64,000 nucleotides of DNA from Methylovulum miyakonense HT12 (GCF_000384075.1 NZ_KB913025.1:4410187-4474186); one strand, 5' to 3'. Positions 9,895 through 18,355 are shown, counted from the first letter of the stretch. Program-made: numbers and translations. The notes: a model not told the origin generated them from the letters alone.

Positions 9895-10222
9895 AGTTGC
9901 CACTGGACCACACGGGCAAATGGCGATGCCGGCCTCTGCTGAGGCCTGAATATTTTTGCGTTTGCAGCCACCACTTTTGAACCTTACCCGCCTAGGCGTC
10001 GGCCATTCATTTCCAGTGTGGCCACGCCGGATCGCGATAACGAAAAACGTTGGCGTTTTCAGACGCCCCCAGTCTTACGCTAGCAAGTACAAAATATCCG
10101 GAGCCGCTCTGAAGATATCCGGAGCCGCTGAAGAGGCACGGGCAGTAACCCCGTCCGCACTTGCCCTTGAAGGGCCGCAGAAATGCAGGCCGGGATCCGG
10201 CCTGCCTGGACGGCAATACCCG
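9895..10222. other. Intergenic region with a short direct repeat
   Basis: No gene is visible. ATATCCGGAGCCGCT occurs twice, near 10092 and 10113, separated by six bases. The only other structure is the GC-rich hairpin before lysC's 3' end, listed separately. Confidence 0.6.
10185..10205 (-). terminator. GC-rich hairpin downstream of lysC
   Basis: The stem GCAGGCCGG pairs with CCGGCCTGC around a three-base loop, 18 bases after the lysC stop on the minus strand. Only ATTTCT follows, so the U-tract is weak. It may act as a terminator or simply be a dispersed palindrome. Confidence 0.45.
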
Positions 10223-11449
10223 CTACGCAGCTACCGCCTGGTCCAGCTTGAACGCCGCATGCAAGGCTCTAACCGCCAATTCCATATACTTCTCATCCAC
10301 CACCACCGAAATCTTAATTTCTGAAGTGGAAATCATACGGATATTGATGCCCTCGGAAGCCAAGGTTTTGAACATGGTGCTGGCGATACCCGCATGGGAG
10401 CGCATCCCGACACCGACAATGGAGACCTTGACTATCGTGTCATCCCCAGTCACCGCCCGTGCGCCCAAATCAGCGCAGGTTTGTTCCAAAATTGTTTTGG
10501 CGCGTTGGTAATCGTTACGGTGGATGGTAAAAGTAAAATCCGTGGTCGCATCATCGGCGATGTTTTGGATGATCATATCCACTTCGATATTGGCATCGGC
10601 GATAGGGCCTAATATGGTCGACGCCACACCAGGACGGTCGGGCACGCCAGTGATCGTCAATTTTGCCTCGTCGCGGTTAAAGGCGATACCTGAAATTAAA
10701 GCGCTTTCCATGGGTGATTCCTCGTAGGTAATGAGTGTGCCATTACCTTCTGTAAAAGATGATAAAACACGCAGCGCAACATTGTATTTGCCTGCAAATT
10801 CGACAGAACGTATCTGTAAGACTTTTGAGCCCAAACTCGCCATTTCCAACATTTCTTCAAACGTGATGCGGTCTAGGCGGCGGGCTTTGGGTTCGACGCG
10901 GGGGTCGGTGGTGTAAACGCCATCGACATCGGTAAAAATCAGGCATTCATCGGCCTTCAACGCCGCAGCCAAAGCCACTGCCGTAGTGTCGGAACCGCCG
11001 CGGCCCAGCGTGGTGATATTGTCGTGTTCGTCCACACCCTGGAAACCCGCCACCACCACCACTTTGCCCTGCTTGAGATGCGCATGGATGCGGCTATCGT
11101 CTATCTTGCGTATACGGGCCTTGGTATGGCTGCTATCGGTCAAAATTTTCACCTGGCCGCCTGTGTACGAACAGGCATCGCAACCGATTTCATGCAAAGC
11201 CATGCTCAACAAAGCCACCGTCACCTGCTCGCCAGTAGAAATCAAAACGTCCATTTCCCGTTCCGTAGGCTGGACTTGCATTTCTTTGGCCATGCCAATC
11301 AAGCGGTTGGTTTCGCCGCTCATCGCCGACACCACCACGACAATCTGATCGCCCAAATCGTGGGCTTTTTTTACTTTTTCAGCGACCGCTTTGATACGTT
11401 CTACCGTACCGACCGACGTGCCGCCAAATTTATAGACATAAAGTGCCAT
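10223..11449 (-). CDS. lysC: Aspartate kinase
   Basis: Aspartokinase of 408 residues, catalysing ATP-dependent phosphorylation of aspartate, the first step to lysine, threonine, methionine and diaminopimelate. The N-terminal kinase domain shows YKFGGTSVG (residues 6-14) and TTLGRGGSDTTAVALAAAL (about 145-165). Two ACT domains follow from about 265 (ITGVPDRPGVA, VSIVGVGMRSHAGIA), where lysine and/or threonine feedback would act. The length matches monofunctional Pseudomonas-type enzymes. It is transcribed alone; the neighbours are repeats on both sides. Confidence 0.95.
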   Translation of the reverse strand: MALYVYKFGGTSVGTVERIKAVAEKVKKAHDLGDQIVVVVSAMSGETNRLIGMAKEMQVQPTEREMDVLISTGEQVTVALLSMALHEIGCDACSYTGGQVKILTDSSHTKARIRKIDDSRIHAHLKQGKVVVVAGFQGVDEHDNITTLGRGGSDTTAVALAAALKADECLIFTDVDGVYTTDPRVEPKARRLDRITFEEMLEMASLGSKVLQIRSVEFAGKYNVALRVLSSFTEGNGTLITYEESPMESALISGIAFNRDEAKLTITGVPDRPGVASTILGPIADANIEVDMIIQNIADDATTDFTFTIHRNDYQRAKTILEQTCADLGARAVTGDDTIVKVSIVGVGMRSHAGIASTMFKTLASEGINIRMISTSEIKISVVVDEKYMELAVRALHAAFKLDQAVAA

Positions 11450-11567
11450 TGTTTAACCTGTAAATGTTGTTCCTGCAAAGAAGCCGGAGATATTCTCCGA
11501 ACCCGCTATGGTAAAAGGTTTTTGTGTTTTATTAAACTATTATGAAAAACGGGACGGGGTATTCAAG

Positions 11568-11702
11568 CAATGCCGTTAAATTAAGCGTGGTAGGAGCGGG
11601 CCATGCCCGCGATCAACCGTCAACAAGAAGTCCGATGGATACACAGGGTTCGCGGGCATGGCCCGCTCCTACCACGTCATTTCCCTTAACTTAACGGCAT
11701 TG
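11568..11702. mobile_element. 135-bp MITE with 10-bp target duplication
   Basis: The ends are inverted copies of CAATGCCGTTAA(A/G)TTAAG. A second inverted block (GGTAGGAGCGGGCCATGCCCG) sits inside, so the whole element is nearly palindromic. GGTATTCAAG flanks it on both sides (11558-11567 and 11703-11712), a perfect 10-bp direct repeat that marks transposition. There is no coding capacity. The same terminal sequence bounds a larger element at 60256-60806. Confidence 0.8.
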
Positions 11703-12016
11703 GGTATTCAAGGGGATATGGGAAATTTGTGTACAACCAGCAAAGCTAACAGGTAGCCTATTTTGGTCTGGTTACGGGCCGGCAGGCAAATGCCGTCATC
11801 CCTTGGGTCAAGAAAAAAGCCTAATAACCCTATCCTTTGGTTTGTGTCCCTTAAAAAGAAGGATGTCCGTAGCAGTGGGAACCTAGGCCAGCAAAGAGAA
11901 CAGGGCATATCGTTTGGCAGGGGGCGGGGTACAAGCCTAGGCTTATACCCCGCTGTTGATTTTAAAACAGGTGTAAACAACAGTGGATGGCGAGCATATG
12001 CGCGCCAGAGGCGGGC
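11703..12016. other. Intergenic region without recognisable content
   Basis: Between the MITE and the 3' end of the CxxCH-protein gene I see no convincing gene, RNA or repeat. Short open frames on both strands here have no family features or ribosome sites. Confidence 0.5.
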
Positions 12017-13789
12017 TTACGGTTTATAGTTGCGGAAGGTTTTGGCGTTCTTAAACGCATTGACCGGTTCGGGTTTTTTTACATTGTCGCCTAAGGCAAA
12101 GCTGAAATCCTGTCCCTGCGTGGCGGCATAACCGTGGCAACCGCCGCAACCACCCATCCGTATCGGGGTTTTCAAAAACCCCAGCCTTCCTGCCTGGAAG
12201 GGCAGCAGCCGGGTGTTGTAATAGTCTGTTATGGAATCCCCGTTCGCCACTTTGTTGCTAGGTACGCCATTAACCAAATCACCAGTGAACATCCCTAAAG
12301 AATAGTCGGTTTCGATGGTTGCGTTGGCGGTGTAATACGTCGGTGTGGTGCTGAACCTCTGATCGTCTTTCCCGCTATAATCAACAGGGGTCGCCTGCAC
12401 ATTAACCAGCTTGTAATACAGCCAAGGGGAAGTGCTGGGGCTACCTTTTAATGATTTAAGATAAGACCGGATCGCCTGATGCCCCAAGACATTCGCTTCT
12501 ATGATGGGGTCTGGGATGGGATGCCAACGCTTGTTGACGCAAATGTCACCGTCAGCGGGCAAAGTGCCGTAATTGGGGTTCTCGCGGAAAAACAGGCGTG
12601 CGCCTGGTTGGGTGCAATAATCGCCGGTTTTACTGACGACGGGTTTTAGGGCATCAGGGTTTGATGATAACAGCGGGGTCGTTGGGCCTTCGGTGGTTGG
12701 CAACACCACACGGCCTTCTGCATCTTCGGTCGCGCTATTATTGGCGGCCAAAATATTGTCGGTTTGCTCAAAAGTGGACCAAATGACCCAAGGGGCGCTA
12801 ATAGGGAAGCTGATCAGGTGCATCCCGACCAATCCCCAAGTGTCTTCACGGTAACAAGGGGTTCCAGCCCCGTCTTCTTCATAATAGCGGACAGTTGTCC
12901 GGTAGAAACGGCCGGACGCGGCCTCTTTGTCCGTCAACGGCCGCCATGCAGATTTTATTTCGACCGAGTAATTGGGGTCTTTGGGGTCAGTGCTGCCAAA
13001 ATTGACATAAGGCGAAGCAGGGTCGGCCTCTTGCCCTTGCTGAAGGGCGGCTTTATAGTTGTTTGCCGCTTTGCCCAATGGTGAGCCATCGCCGTGATAC
13101 CAATACTGCCCGCTGACCACGTTCGTGTAAGTCGCTTTGTTCATCTTCACCGCGTAACGGATAAGCTGGGGTTTGCTGTTTAGGCCATTCGCATCTCTTT
13201 CCGGCAAAACACCGGCAAAGGTTTGGTTGTTGCCAATCTGGGTGGTTTCATCCAACGGGATCCAGGCCGCCGTTTTGGCCTCCGGCTGTTTGGGGCAAGC
13301 CTTGATATGCCCATCGGCGGATTTCACTTCGCTGGGCGAATAGACATAATCCGGTGCTTGGTTATAGCCGTAATCCGGGGGATTGGAGGGTGCGGATTGC
13401 TGGTTTAGCTGCACACCATGTGGCGGGTTTGTTGGCGAGCCATTGCCGGGATAGAGTTCAACCTTGGCGCGCATGGTTTCCCAAACGGTGGGGGAGCCTT
13501 GCCCGAATGGCTTATTGGTGTCAGGTTCATCACGCACGCCTTCTTTAGCAGGCCAATTCACTGAGATGAAGGCGTTCCAGGCAAATACCGCCCCAGCGCA
13601 CAAATCTATACCGCCAGTGCTGCCGTCAGACTGTGGGGATGGCAGTGCCGGTGAAACCGAAACCGCTTTCGGGCACGATCCGCCTTCGCCCCCCGCCATT
13701 GCCAACATAGGCATTGCATAACCGGCCACAGCCCATATCGCGGCGGCGGGCAAAACACCATCTCTCATCTTCAATAATAATCGACTCAT
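12017..13789 (-). CDS. Secreted protein with one C-terminal c-type heme motif
   Basis: 590 residues from the ATG at 13789; AGGAAG six bases upstream supports this over a TTG further up. The N-terminus has a basic start, a hydrophobic stretch (AAAIWAVAGYAMPMLAMA) and a likely signal-peptidase site, so the mature protein is periplasmic or outer. The body is rich in Pro, Asn, Tyr and Trp with no domain I can name. Near the C-terminus GGCGGCHGYAATQGQDFSFAL holds a single CxxCH, the covalent heme-binding motif, which suggests a monoheme electron-transfer or sensor role. No cytochrome maturation or redox partner gene is adjacent. The function is unknown. Confidence 0.75.
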   Translation of the reverse strand: MSRLLLKMRDGVLPAAAIWAVAGYAMPMLAMAGGEGGSCPKAVSVSPALPSPQSDGSTGGIDLCAGAVFAWNAFISVNWPAKEGVRDEPDTNKPFGQGSPTVWETMRAKVELYPGNGSPTNPPHGVQLNQQSAPSNPPDYGYNQAPDYVYSPSEVKSADGHIKACPKQPEAKTAAWIPLDETTQIGNNQTFAGVLPERDANGLNSKPQLIRYAVKMNKATYTNVVSGQYWYHGDGSPLGKAANNYKAALQQGQEADPASPYVNFGSTDPKDPNYSVEIKSAWRPLTDKEAASGRFYRTTVRYYEEDGAGTPCYREDTWGLVGMHLISFPISAPWVIWSTFEQTDNILAANNSATEDAEGRVVLPTTEGPTTPLLSSNPDALKPVVSKTGDYCTQPGARLFFRENPNYGTLPADGDICVNKRWHPIPDPIIEANVLGHQAIRSYLKSLKGSPSTSPWLYYKLVNVQATPVDYSGKDDQRFSTTPTYYTANATIETDYSLGMFTGDLVNGVPSNKVANGDSITDYYNTRLLPFQAGRLGFLKTPIRMGGCGGCHGYAATQGQDFSFALGDNVKKPEPVNAFKNAKTFRNYKP

Positions 13790-14399
13790 TGTTAGCTTCC
13801 TCAAACGTTATAGTAAATATCACCCAACTGCTTGGAAGTCGGGATGTTTTCGATTCTGTCCGGACATCTTTAGGCTCGCTTAAACGATCCCGTTTTTAAC
13901 CGGTACGGAAATGAAATCTTCAATACCTAGGCCAATATTGATGGGTTTGGCTGTTTCGGACGGTTAACTCAATTGAAATACGCGGTAGTGTTGGATGGGG
14001 AAAATGGCTTGTTTCGATTATCCCAGTTTCCCAAAGCCTTATGCTTGGCTATAACAGCATTGCAATACCTATGGAAGCCTAATTAGTGGGCATGTTTCGT
14101 TGAGATCACCATAACCCATTAATTTTAATTGATTTATGAGATATGACAAGTTTGATGGGAGGATAACAATAATGATAAAGAAATACTATGGAGGAATACC
14201 AGAATAATAGTAAATCCTCCACAAATTTTACGCGCAATTAGTTATCTTTTTGATTTTAATAGATAAAAATTGGTTTTTTATATTAGTCCGCCCATACGCT
14301 CTACTTTAACCCTAGCTGTATTTTGTATCAGGCATTTTTCAGGCGGTTCCGTAGGGAGAAGGCACGTCTTTAGGATACGCTGCCTTTCGTCAGCGCATC
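13790..14399. other. AT-rich intergenic region with a micro-ORF and a hairpin repeat
   Basis: There is no normal gene. At 14172-14207 a 12-codon frame (MIKKYYGGIPE) follows a strong GGGAGG nine bases upstream. A 7-bp stem (TGGAGGA 14189-14195, TCCTCCA 14215-14221) overlaps its end. Near 14371-14402 lies TAGGAT.CGCTG...CAGCG.ATCCTA, a dispersed-type hairpin. The promoter of the CxxCH-protein gene must lie at the left end. Confidence 0.5.
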
Positions 14400-14735
14400 C
14401 TACGATGCTAAGTTTTGAGCTGTTGCTTCTTGATATTTTTCCATCGTGGATTCAACTAATAAGTGCAATTTCATTTTGTGATGTCGGCTTCCAGCAAGAC
14501 CGGGTTTTCCAACCACGCTTCCATTGATTTGATGCGGCGTTCGATAGTGCGGACATCGCCGTAGCCTTGCGCGATCATCCATTTCAATAAAGTGATGTTC
14601 GAGTTCAGGTATTCACTGATCGGGACTTCGTTGAGCTTGATGGTGCAACCGCCCGCTGAACGTTCGGCGGATGCGTCGGACAATTCAAACGCCTGTTCCA
14701 CTTTCAAATCCGGTAAGCCTTCGATTTCCAAGGTG
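14400..14735 (-). pseudogene. Fragment of a second acnB (aconitase B) copy
   Basis: An 86-codon frame (14471-14731) matches the internal part of the intact acnB at 18356-20911 almost residue for residue ([20 protein letters not shown], then [12 protein letters not shown] and [19 protein letters not shown]). The DNA is also very similar but not identical. Right after it, in another frame, VESTMEKYQEATAQ resembles the acnB C-terminus ([11 protein letters not shown]). About 200 codons between these parts are missing and homology stops abruptly at about 14735. It is a decayed partial copy, not a functional gene. Confidence 0.85.
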
Positions 14736-14757
14736 GCTGCACCTCAACCTGATACGC

Positions 14758-15242
14758 TTACTCACCAACATCCCTCAAAACAGCATCTATCAAACTCTGG
14801 CGTATGTGTGCCATTGCCCTGTAATTGCACCGCGAATGGTTTAATCGCCGCAATTAATCCCGATTTCTTGGCTTTGCGTAAAATGCCTAATGTGCCAATA
14901 CGATTGACCCCAAACCGTTCGGCGACGCGTCGGGCTTGTGCATCGTCAAGCAATACCGTACATTCCGGTAAACTCATCGCCAAAGCAATCGCTTCCGCTT
15001 CACCGGGATCAAGCAAGATGGATAATGGCCTTATCAACTCTGGCGATGGTTTTTGCATTATCAGCCAGCCCAGTTGGCTAATCGCCGATGTGCCAAGCAA
15101 ACCCGCGCCATCAACCGTACTCTTCCCAGACTTTTTCAGGGATCACCACTTGCTGGTAGAGGTTAGGCGATAATTCAAGCTGCCCAATCACCGCCAAGGC
15201 GATCAACGGGCTGCTGTCGCCCACAATGGTGCGTTTAGTCAT
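14758..15242 (-). pseudogene. Frameshifted DUF3368 (PIN-like toxin) gene
   Basis: The ATG at 15242 begins MTKRTIVGDSSPLIALAVIG, the N-terminus of DUF3368 PIN-like proteins, but runs into TGA at 15111. The core continues in a second frame (LDPGEAEAIALAMSLPECTV, LLDDAQARRVAERFGVNRIG, TLGILRKAKKSGLI). The proper end (HIRQSLIDAVLRDVGE, then stop at 14758) is in a third frame. Two frameshifts therefore inactivate it. Its start overlaps the stop of the UPF0175 frame by 8 bp, the usual antitoxin-toxin arrangement. Confidence 0.85.
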
Positions 15243-15484
15243 CGCTCAGTTCATGGGCGATTTGGTCGTCATCCAGATTGATAACCGGAATCTCCAACCG
15301 CCCCAGCTCGAACATAAACTGCAATTTGCCCATATTGCAAAATGCGGCGGCTTTGCCTAGGGAGAAGCGATGGAGTTCAAACAGCTTAACTGCCAGCAAA
15401 AAAGTCAGTTCTTTTTCTAGCGCTTGCGGGGATTTTCCTGAGGTGATGAGTAAATCATCGGGATAGGGTGGATAGGGTTTGCAT
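15235..15484 (-). pseudogene. UPF0175 antitoxin-like gene with broken start
   Basis: The frame ending at 15235 reads PPYPDDLLITSGKSPQALEK, continues KELTFLLAVKLFELHRFS, LGKAAAFCNMGKLQFMFELG and ends INLDDDQIAHELSDD: a UPF0175 family protein, commonly the partner of DUF3368. The natural start (ATG at 15484, MQTLS) is out of frame with it; an ACCCTATCC direct repeat at the junction suggests slippage. No other good in-frame start is present. It was presumably the antitoxin of the dead DUF3368 toxin. Confidence 0.75.
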
Positions 15485-15588
15485 GGGGTGTCCTGTTTTG
15501 CTGTTAAATTGCCTGTAGGGTACGCTGTGGGTACTTTTTTACAAAATCATCGTGTAGCCGATGAAGGTACGCACGGCGTGCCCTGGTT

Positions 15589-15879
15589 TGGTCAACTGAT
15601 GATGGCGATCACATTGGGCTGTGTACTGAATTTCCATCGTTGTCTTAGCTGGCGCCTACTACAGAGTCCGTATTGGTAGGTATCAGGCAAATGGCCGCCG
15701 AAGTTGTGGCAGACCTGCAAAACAACGGCGAGACCATTCCTGAACCGATAGCTGAAAAACGCTACAGCGGTGAATTTCGCGTTAGGATACCCCCAGAAGT
15801 CCACCGCGCCTTAGCCATGCAAGCCGCCGAACTAGACATTAACCTGAATCGCTTGGCTAGAGCGAAATTGGCGGCTTGA
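15589..15879 (+). pseudogene. hicB: HicB-type antitoxin gene with amber stop and lost start
   Basis: The frame reads WSTDDGDHIGLCTEFPSLS, then TAG at 15646-15648, then LAPTTESVLVGIRQMAAEVV to the natural stop at 15879. HicB proteins have a Trp where the stop lies (LSWLAPT), so a TGG-to-TAG change fits. The C-terminal part (KRYSGEFRVRIPPEVHRALA) is the ribbon-helix-helix domain of HicB. Upstream of 15589 the N-terminal beta strand is not recognisable, apparently replaced by a repeat containing GTACGC. A 68-residue remnant could still be made from TTG at 15673, but the partial domain is probably nonfunctional. No hicA is nearby. Confidence 0.8.
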
Positions 15880-15913
15880 CGACCGATTTTGATTACCAAA
15901 TCACTTAATCCGT

Positions 15914-16055
15914 CCTGATTAGCAAGATGCTTCAGCTAGATACAAAACACCCATTAAACCGACAGGAAAGTTGGAACTCAAATACAAATAATGTGCTTTT
16001 AAACAAATGGTTATGAAATCATGTAAGTGCTAGCTGAAGCATCTTGCTAATCAGG
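15914..16055. mobile_element. 142-bp MITE with 8-bp target duplication
   Basis: The ends are perfect 26-bp inverted repeats beginning CCTGATTAGCAAGATGCTTC. TAATCCGT flanks both sides (15906-15913 and 16056-16063), a clean 8-bp target duplication. The interior is AT-rich and non-coding. No transposase gene with these ends is in the window. Confidence 0.88.
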
Positions 16056-16081
16056 TAATCCGTTATCTTTAACCTGCATTA

Positions 16082-16114
16082 GTAGGGCGGGCCGAAAGGC
16101 GTTGCCCACCCTAC
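16082..16114. repeat. Short REP-like hairpin
   Basis: GTAGGGCGGGC pairs with GCCCACCCTAC (one mismatch) around an 11-base loop. The sequence type is a common dispersed palindrome in proteobacterial intergenic DNA. It lies just downstream of the HNH endonuclease gene and could serve as its terminator. Confidence 0.55.
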
Positions 16115-16211
16115 ATGGCTGAATATGGGAGATAGTTTGGGTGTCGTTGTTGCACTACAAATTCCGTAAAAATCACGACATCAGCATAAATTATCTTAAC
16201 ATCTGTACCGT

Positions 16212-16949
16212 TTACTTAAATGCTGAAGCACATGCAGACCAAACTGAAGGATTGGTACTCTGTAACTCATTGAAAGGATTTACAAAGCTTCCTGTACCTA
16301 AAAATATCCATCCTAATAAGCCATGTTCGTCTTTTTCTTGAAGTTTGGCAATCAACTCATCAATAGAATTATCTGGATTGTCCAAAAAATGCCGTATTTC
16401 TTCCGAGAGATTTTTAAATGTCTTTTTATATCCGGCGGCTAATGCTTCACGTTGATCCAATTGAAGCGTAATGACTGTTTGTTCACCCTTTTCCGAAAAT
16501 GTCATTGTATTAGGGTTAAAACGGGGGACAATATTACCTGTTTGAGGGTCAAAATCGAGGTGCAGCCACGGCTCTTCTTTTGTCGGATCAATCAGTAAAG
16601 GTTTTTTTCCGTCAACAGGAAAAGAATCACTTTTTAATCGTCCACATTCAGAACAACAAAGCAGCAGGTTGCGCCAGCGAAACATACGCTTAGGAAAAGC
16701 GGCTTTAGGCCGGAAATGTTCTATATCTGAACCATGTGAATCCAGACAGTACATGCAGCGTTGTCGGTCGCCCATCATCGCTTGAAGAGCCTTCAGCACT
16801 TTTTCTATTGTTTTTGTTTGCCGAGCGTTTTTCCATTCAGTTGTAGTATCTAAAGAACCCTTGATAAGTTTTTGATTCGCTTGTTTTTGCCTTTTACTCA
16901 AATAGCTTTGCACTCTTATTTCCAGATTCAAACGCTTAACCCGCCGCAT
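16212..16949 (-). CDS. ptuB: HNH endonuclease of a Septu-like defence pair (PtuB-like)
   Basis: 245 residues. The HNH/zinc core is visible: CMYC (65-68), SDIEHFRPK (74-82), WRNLLLCCSECGRLK (92-106), that is CxxC, the His of HNH, the Asn and a second CxxC. This layout matches the PtuB/TIGR02646 HNH nucleases that cut DNA in Septu and in type I retron systems. The start is four bases after the stop of the ATPase gene, with GGAGG-like sequence inside the ATPase 3' end, so the two form an operon. Calling it Septu rests on the pair architecture; no reverse transcriptase is nearby, so a retron is unlikely. Confidence 0.75.
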   Translation of the reverse strand: MRRVKRLNLEIRVQSYLSKRQKQANQKLIKGSLDTTTEWKNARQTKTIEKVLKALQAMMGDRQRCMYCLDSHGSDIEHFRPKAAFPKRMFRWRNLLLCCSECGRLKSDSFPVDGKKPLLIDPTKEEPWLHLDFDPQTGNIVPRFNPNTMTFSEKGEQTVITLQLDQREALAAGYKKTFKNLSEEIRHFLDNPDNSIDELIAKLQEKDEHGLLGWIFLGTGSFVNPFNELQSTNPSVWSACASAFK

Positions 16950-16953
16950 CCAA

Positions 16954-18243
16954 TCAATCCTCCTCTTCTACATCCACGAAAAGACTAAGTTGCTTAATTT
17001 TTTGTTCGTCTTCAGGGGAAAGTGTTCCAACAGCACGTTTTTTTGCCTTTAATTTTGCAGATTCGCGGCGGGCTTCTACAGCTACAGGCGAACGTGTATT
17101 TTGCAAGCCGAATGCGGGAGTAAGTAAAATGGTATCAGGTCGGGAAGCAATTATTTTGTCATGTTCAGCATCGGTTAATGCGCGCGGCAAATTTCCACTA
17201 CCCGGCTCAGGTAAAACAAAAAGCCCATTTTTGTCAGCGGCTTGACAAATAATCGGGCTATGCGTGGTGACAAGAAATTGTATATTCGGAAAATGCCGTT
17301 TTAACCAAAAACCAATTGTCATTTGCCATTCTGGATGCAGGTGGGCATCTATTTCATCAATTAACACAACACCGCTACTTTTTATAATTAATTTGTTGTT
17401 GGCATCACGATCCGCCAATCCTTCAATCCCATAAGTATTTATCAAGTGCCTTAAGATGTCTGTCAGCAATGCCAAGGCGGCTCGGTAGCCATCGCTCATC
17501 TCACTCCACGCCAGTTGCAAGCCATTTCTATCCTTAAGCCATAAACCGTCGGAATCAACCCTATCAATTGAGATTTGATTGGGCATAAGATCATCCCTGA
17601 GAATTTCCAGCAAAAGTGCCAGTTGACTTGCTTCTTCGGTTTTGCCTTCAAGCGATTTATGGCTTAAGTTGCGTAACCATTGATCGACTTCATAGAGTGA
17701 AGCCGCTTCTTGGAACATAGTGACAAATCGTTCTGTTGTTGGCCCTACCATTAAACGAGTGGCTTCTGGTGAAGCACCAAATACACGTCGGAACGGTCCA
17801 TACCCACAAGAAAACCAACCATGTGCATCTGAAGCCCATAAACCACGTTCAGCTGACGTTTTCTTACCATTTTGAGTAAGATCCATTACTGTTTCTTTAC
17901 CTGATTGTTTAAAAACGATTTTAGCAGGGAAAGGTTTATAAGCTGTTCGTCCTTTTTCCGGAAAACTATCTATATTTTGTTCTGGGAAAATTTCAAGCTC
18001 GATCGTACCTTCCGCCGAATCAGCATTTTCACTAATCCAGCGATGAAAACTAGGTTGTAATGCCCTAGCGACATCTCTACCTGTTAAAGCAACTGCAATT
18101 GCTTTGAGTAAAGTGCTTTTTCCAGAGCCATTATCACCAGTAAAAACTGTCCATCCCGCATAATTGCCGCCTGGACGTTCTAAATCAAATTCAAGATTTT
18201 TAAAGCCGCGAATATTTTTAAGAACTATTTTTTTTATGTACAT
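16954..18243 (-). CDS. ptuA: AAA/ABC-type ATPase of a Septu-like defence pair (PtuA-like)
   Basis: 429 residues. N-terminal IKKIVLKNIRGFKNLEFDL is the standard opening of SMC/RecF-like ATPases. Walker A is GDNGSGKS (36-43), the signature MSDGYRAAL is at 249-257, Walker B VVLIDEID at 292-299 with HLHPEWQ following, and the switch His in TTHSP (326-330). All ATPase motifs are intact. In Septu the PtuA ring holds the PtuB nuclease and releases it on infection. GGAG six bases before the ATG supports the start. It sits between the acnB terminator and the nuclease gene. An OLD-family role is less likely because no TOPRIM domain is present. Confidence 0.78.
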   Translation of the reverse strand: MYIKKIVLKNIRGFKNLEFDLERPGGNYAGWTVFTGDNGSGKSTLLKAIAVALTGRDVARALQPSFHRWISENADSAEGTIELEIFPEQNIDSFPEKGRTAYKPFPAKIVFKQSGKETVMDLTQNGKKTSAERGLWASDAHGWFSCGYGPFRRVFGASPEATRLMVGPTTERFVTMFQEAASLYEVDQWLRNLSHKSLEGKTEEASQLALLLEILRDDLMPNQISIDRVDSDGLWLKDRNGLQLAWSEMSDGYRAALALLTDILRHLINTYGIEGLADRDANNKLIIKSSGVVLIDEIDAHLHPEWQMTIGFWLKRHFPNIQFLVTTHSPIICQAADKNGLFVLPEPGSGNLPRALTDAEHDKIIASRPDTILLTPAFGLQNTRSPVAVEARRESAKLKAKKRAVGTLSPEDEQKIKQLSLFVDVEEED

Positions 18244-18301
18244 GCACGGCTCCAGAATTTATATACATCAATTCAATGCTTGAATTATTCCAAAAACATA
18301 A

Positions 18302-18325
18302 AGGGCGCGTTAAATAACCCGCCCT
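18302..18325 (-). terminator. Hairpin terminator of acnB
   Basis: On the minus strand AGGGCG and CGCCCT form a 6-bp stem, extended by GTTA/TAAC past one mismatch, followed by TTTATGTTTTT. It is about 30 bases past the acnB stop and separates acnB from the Septu-like genes. Confidence 0.55.
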
Positions 18326-18355
18326 GTGGAAGTTTTTTTCAGGCAACCGCGTCAA

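Noticed and set aside
11708-11980. Possible 90-residue minus-strand gene
   Set aside because: No ribosome site, no recognisable family, and the opposite strand is equally open; it looks like chance.
16212-18243. Retron reading of the PtuA/PtuB pair
   Set aside because: No reverse transcriptase or msr-msd-like structure was seen on either side.
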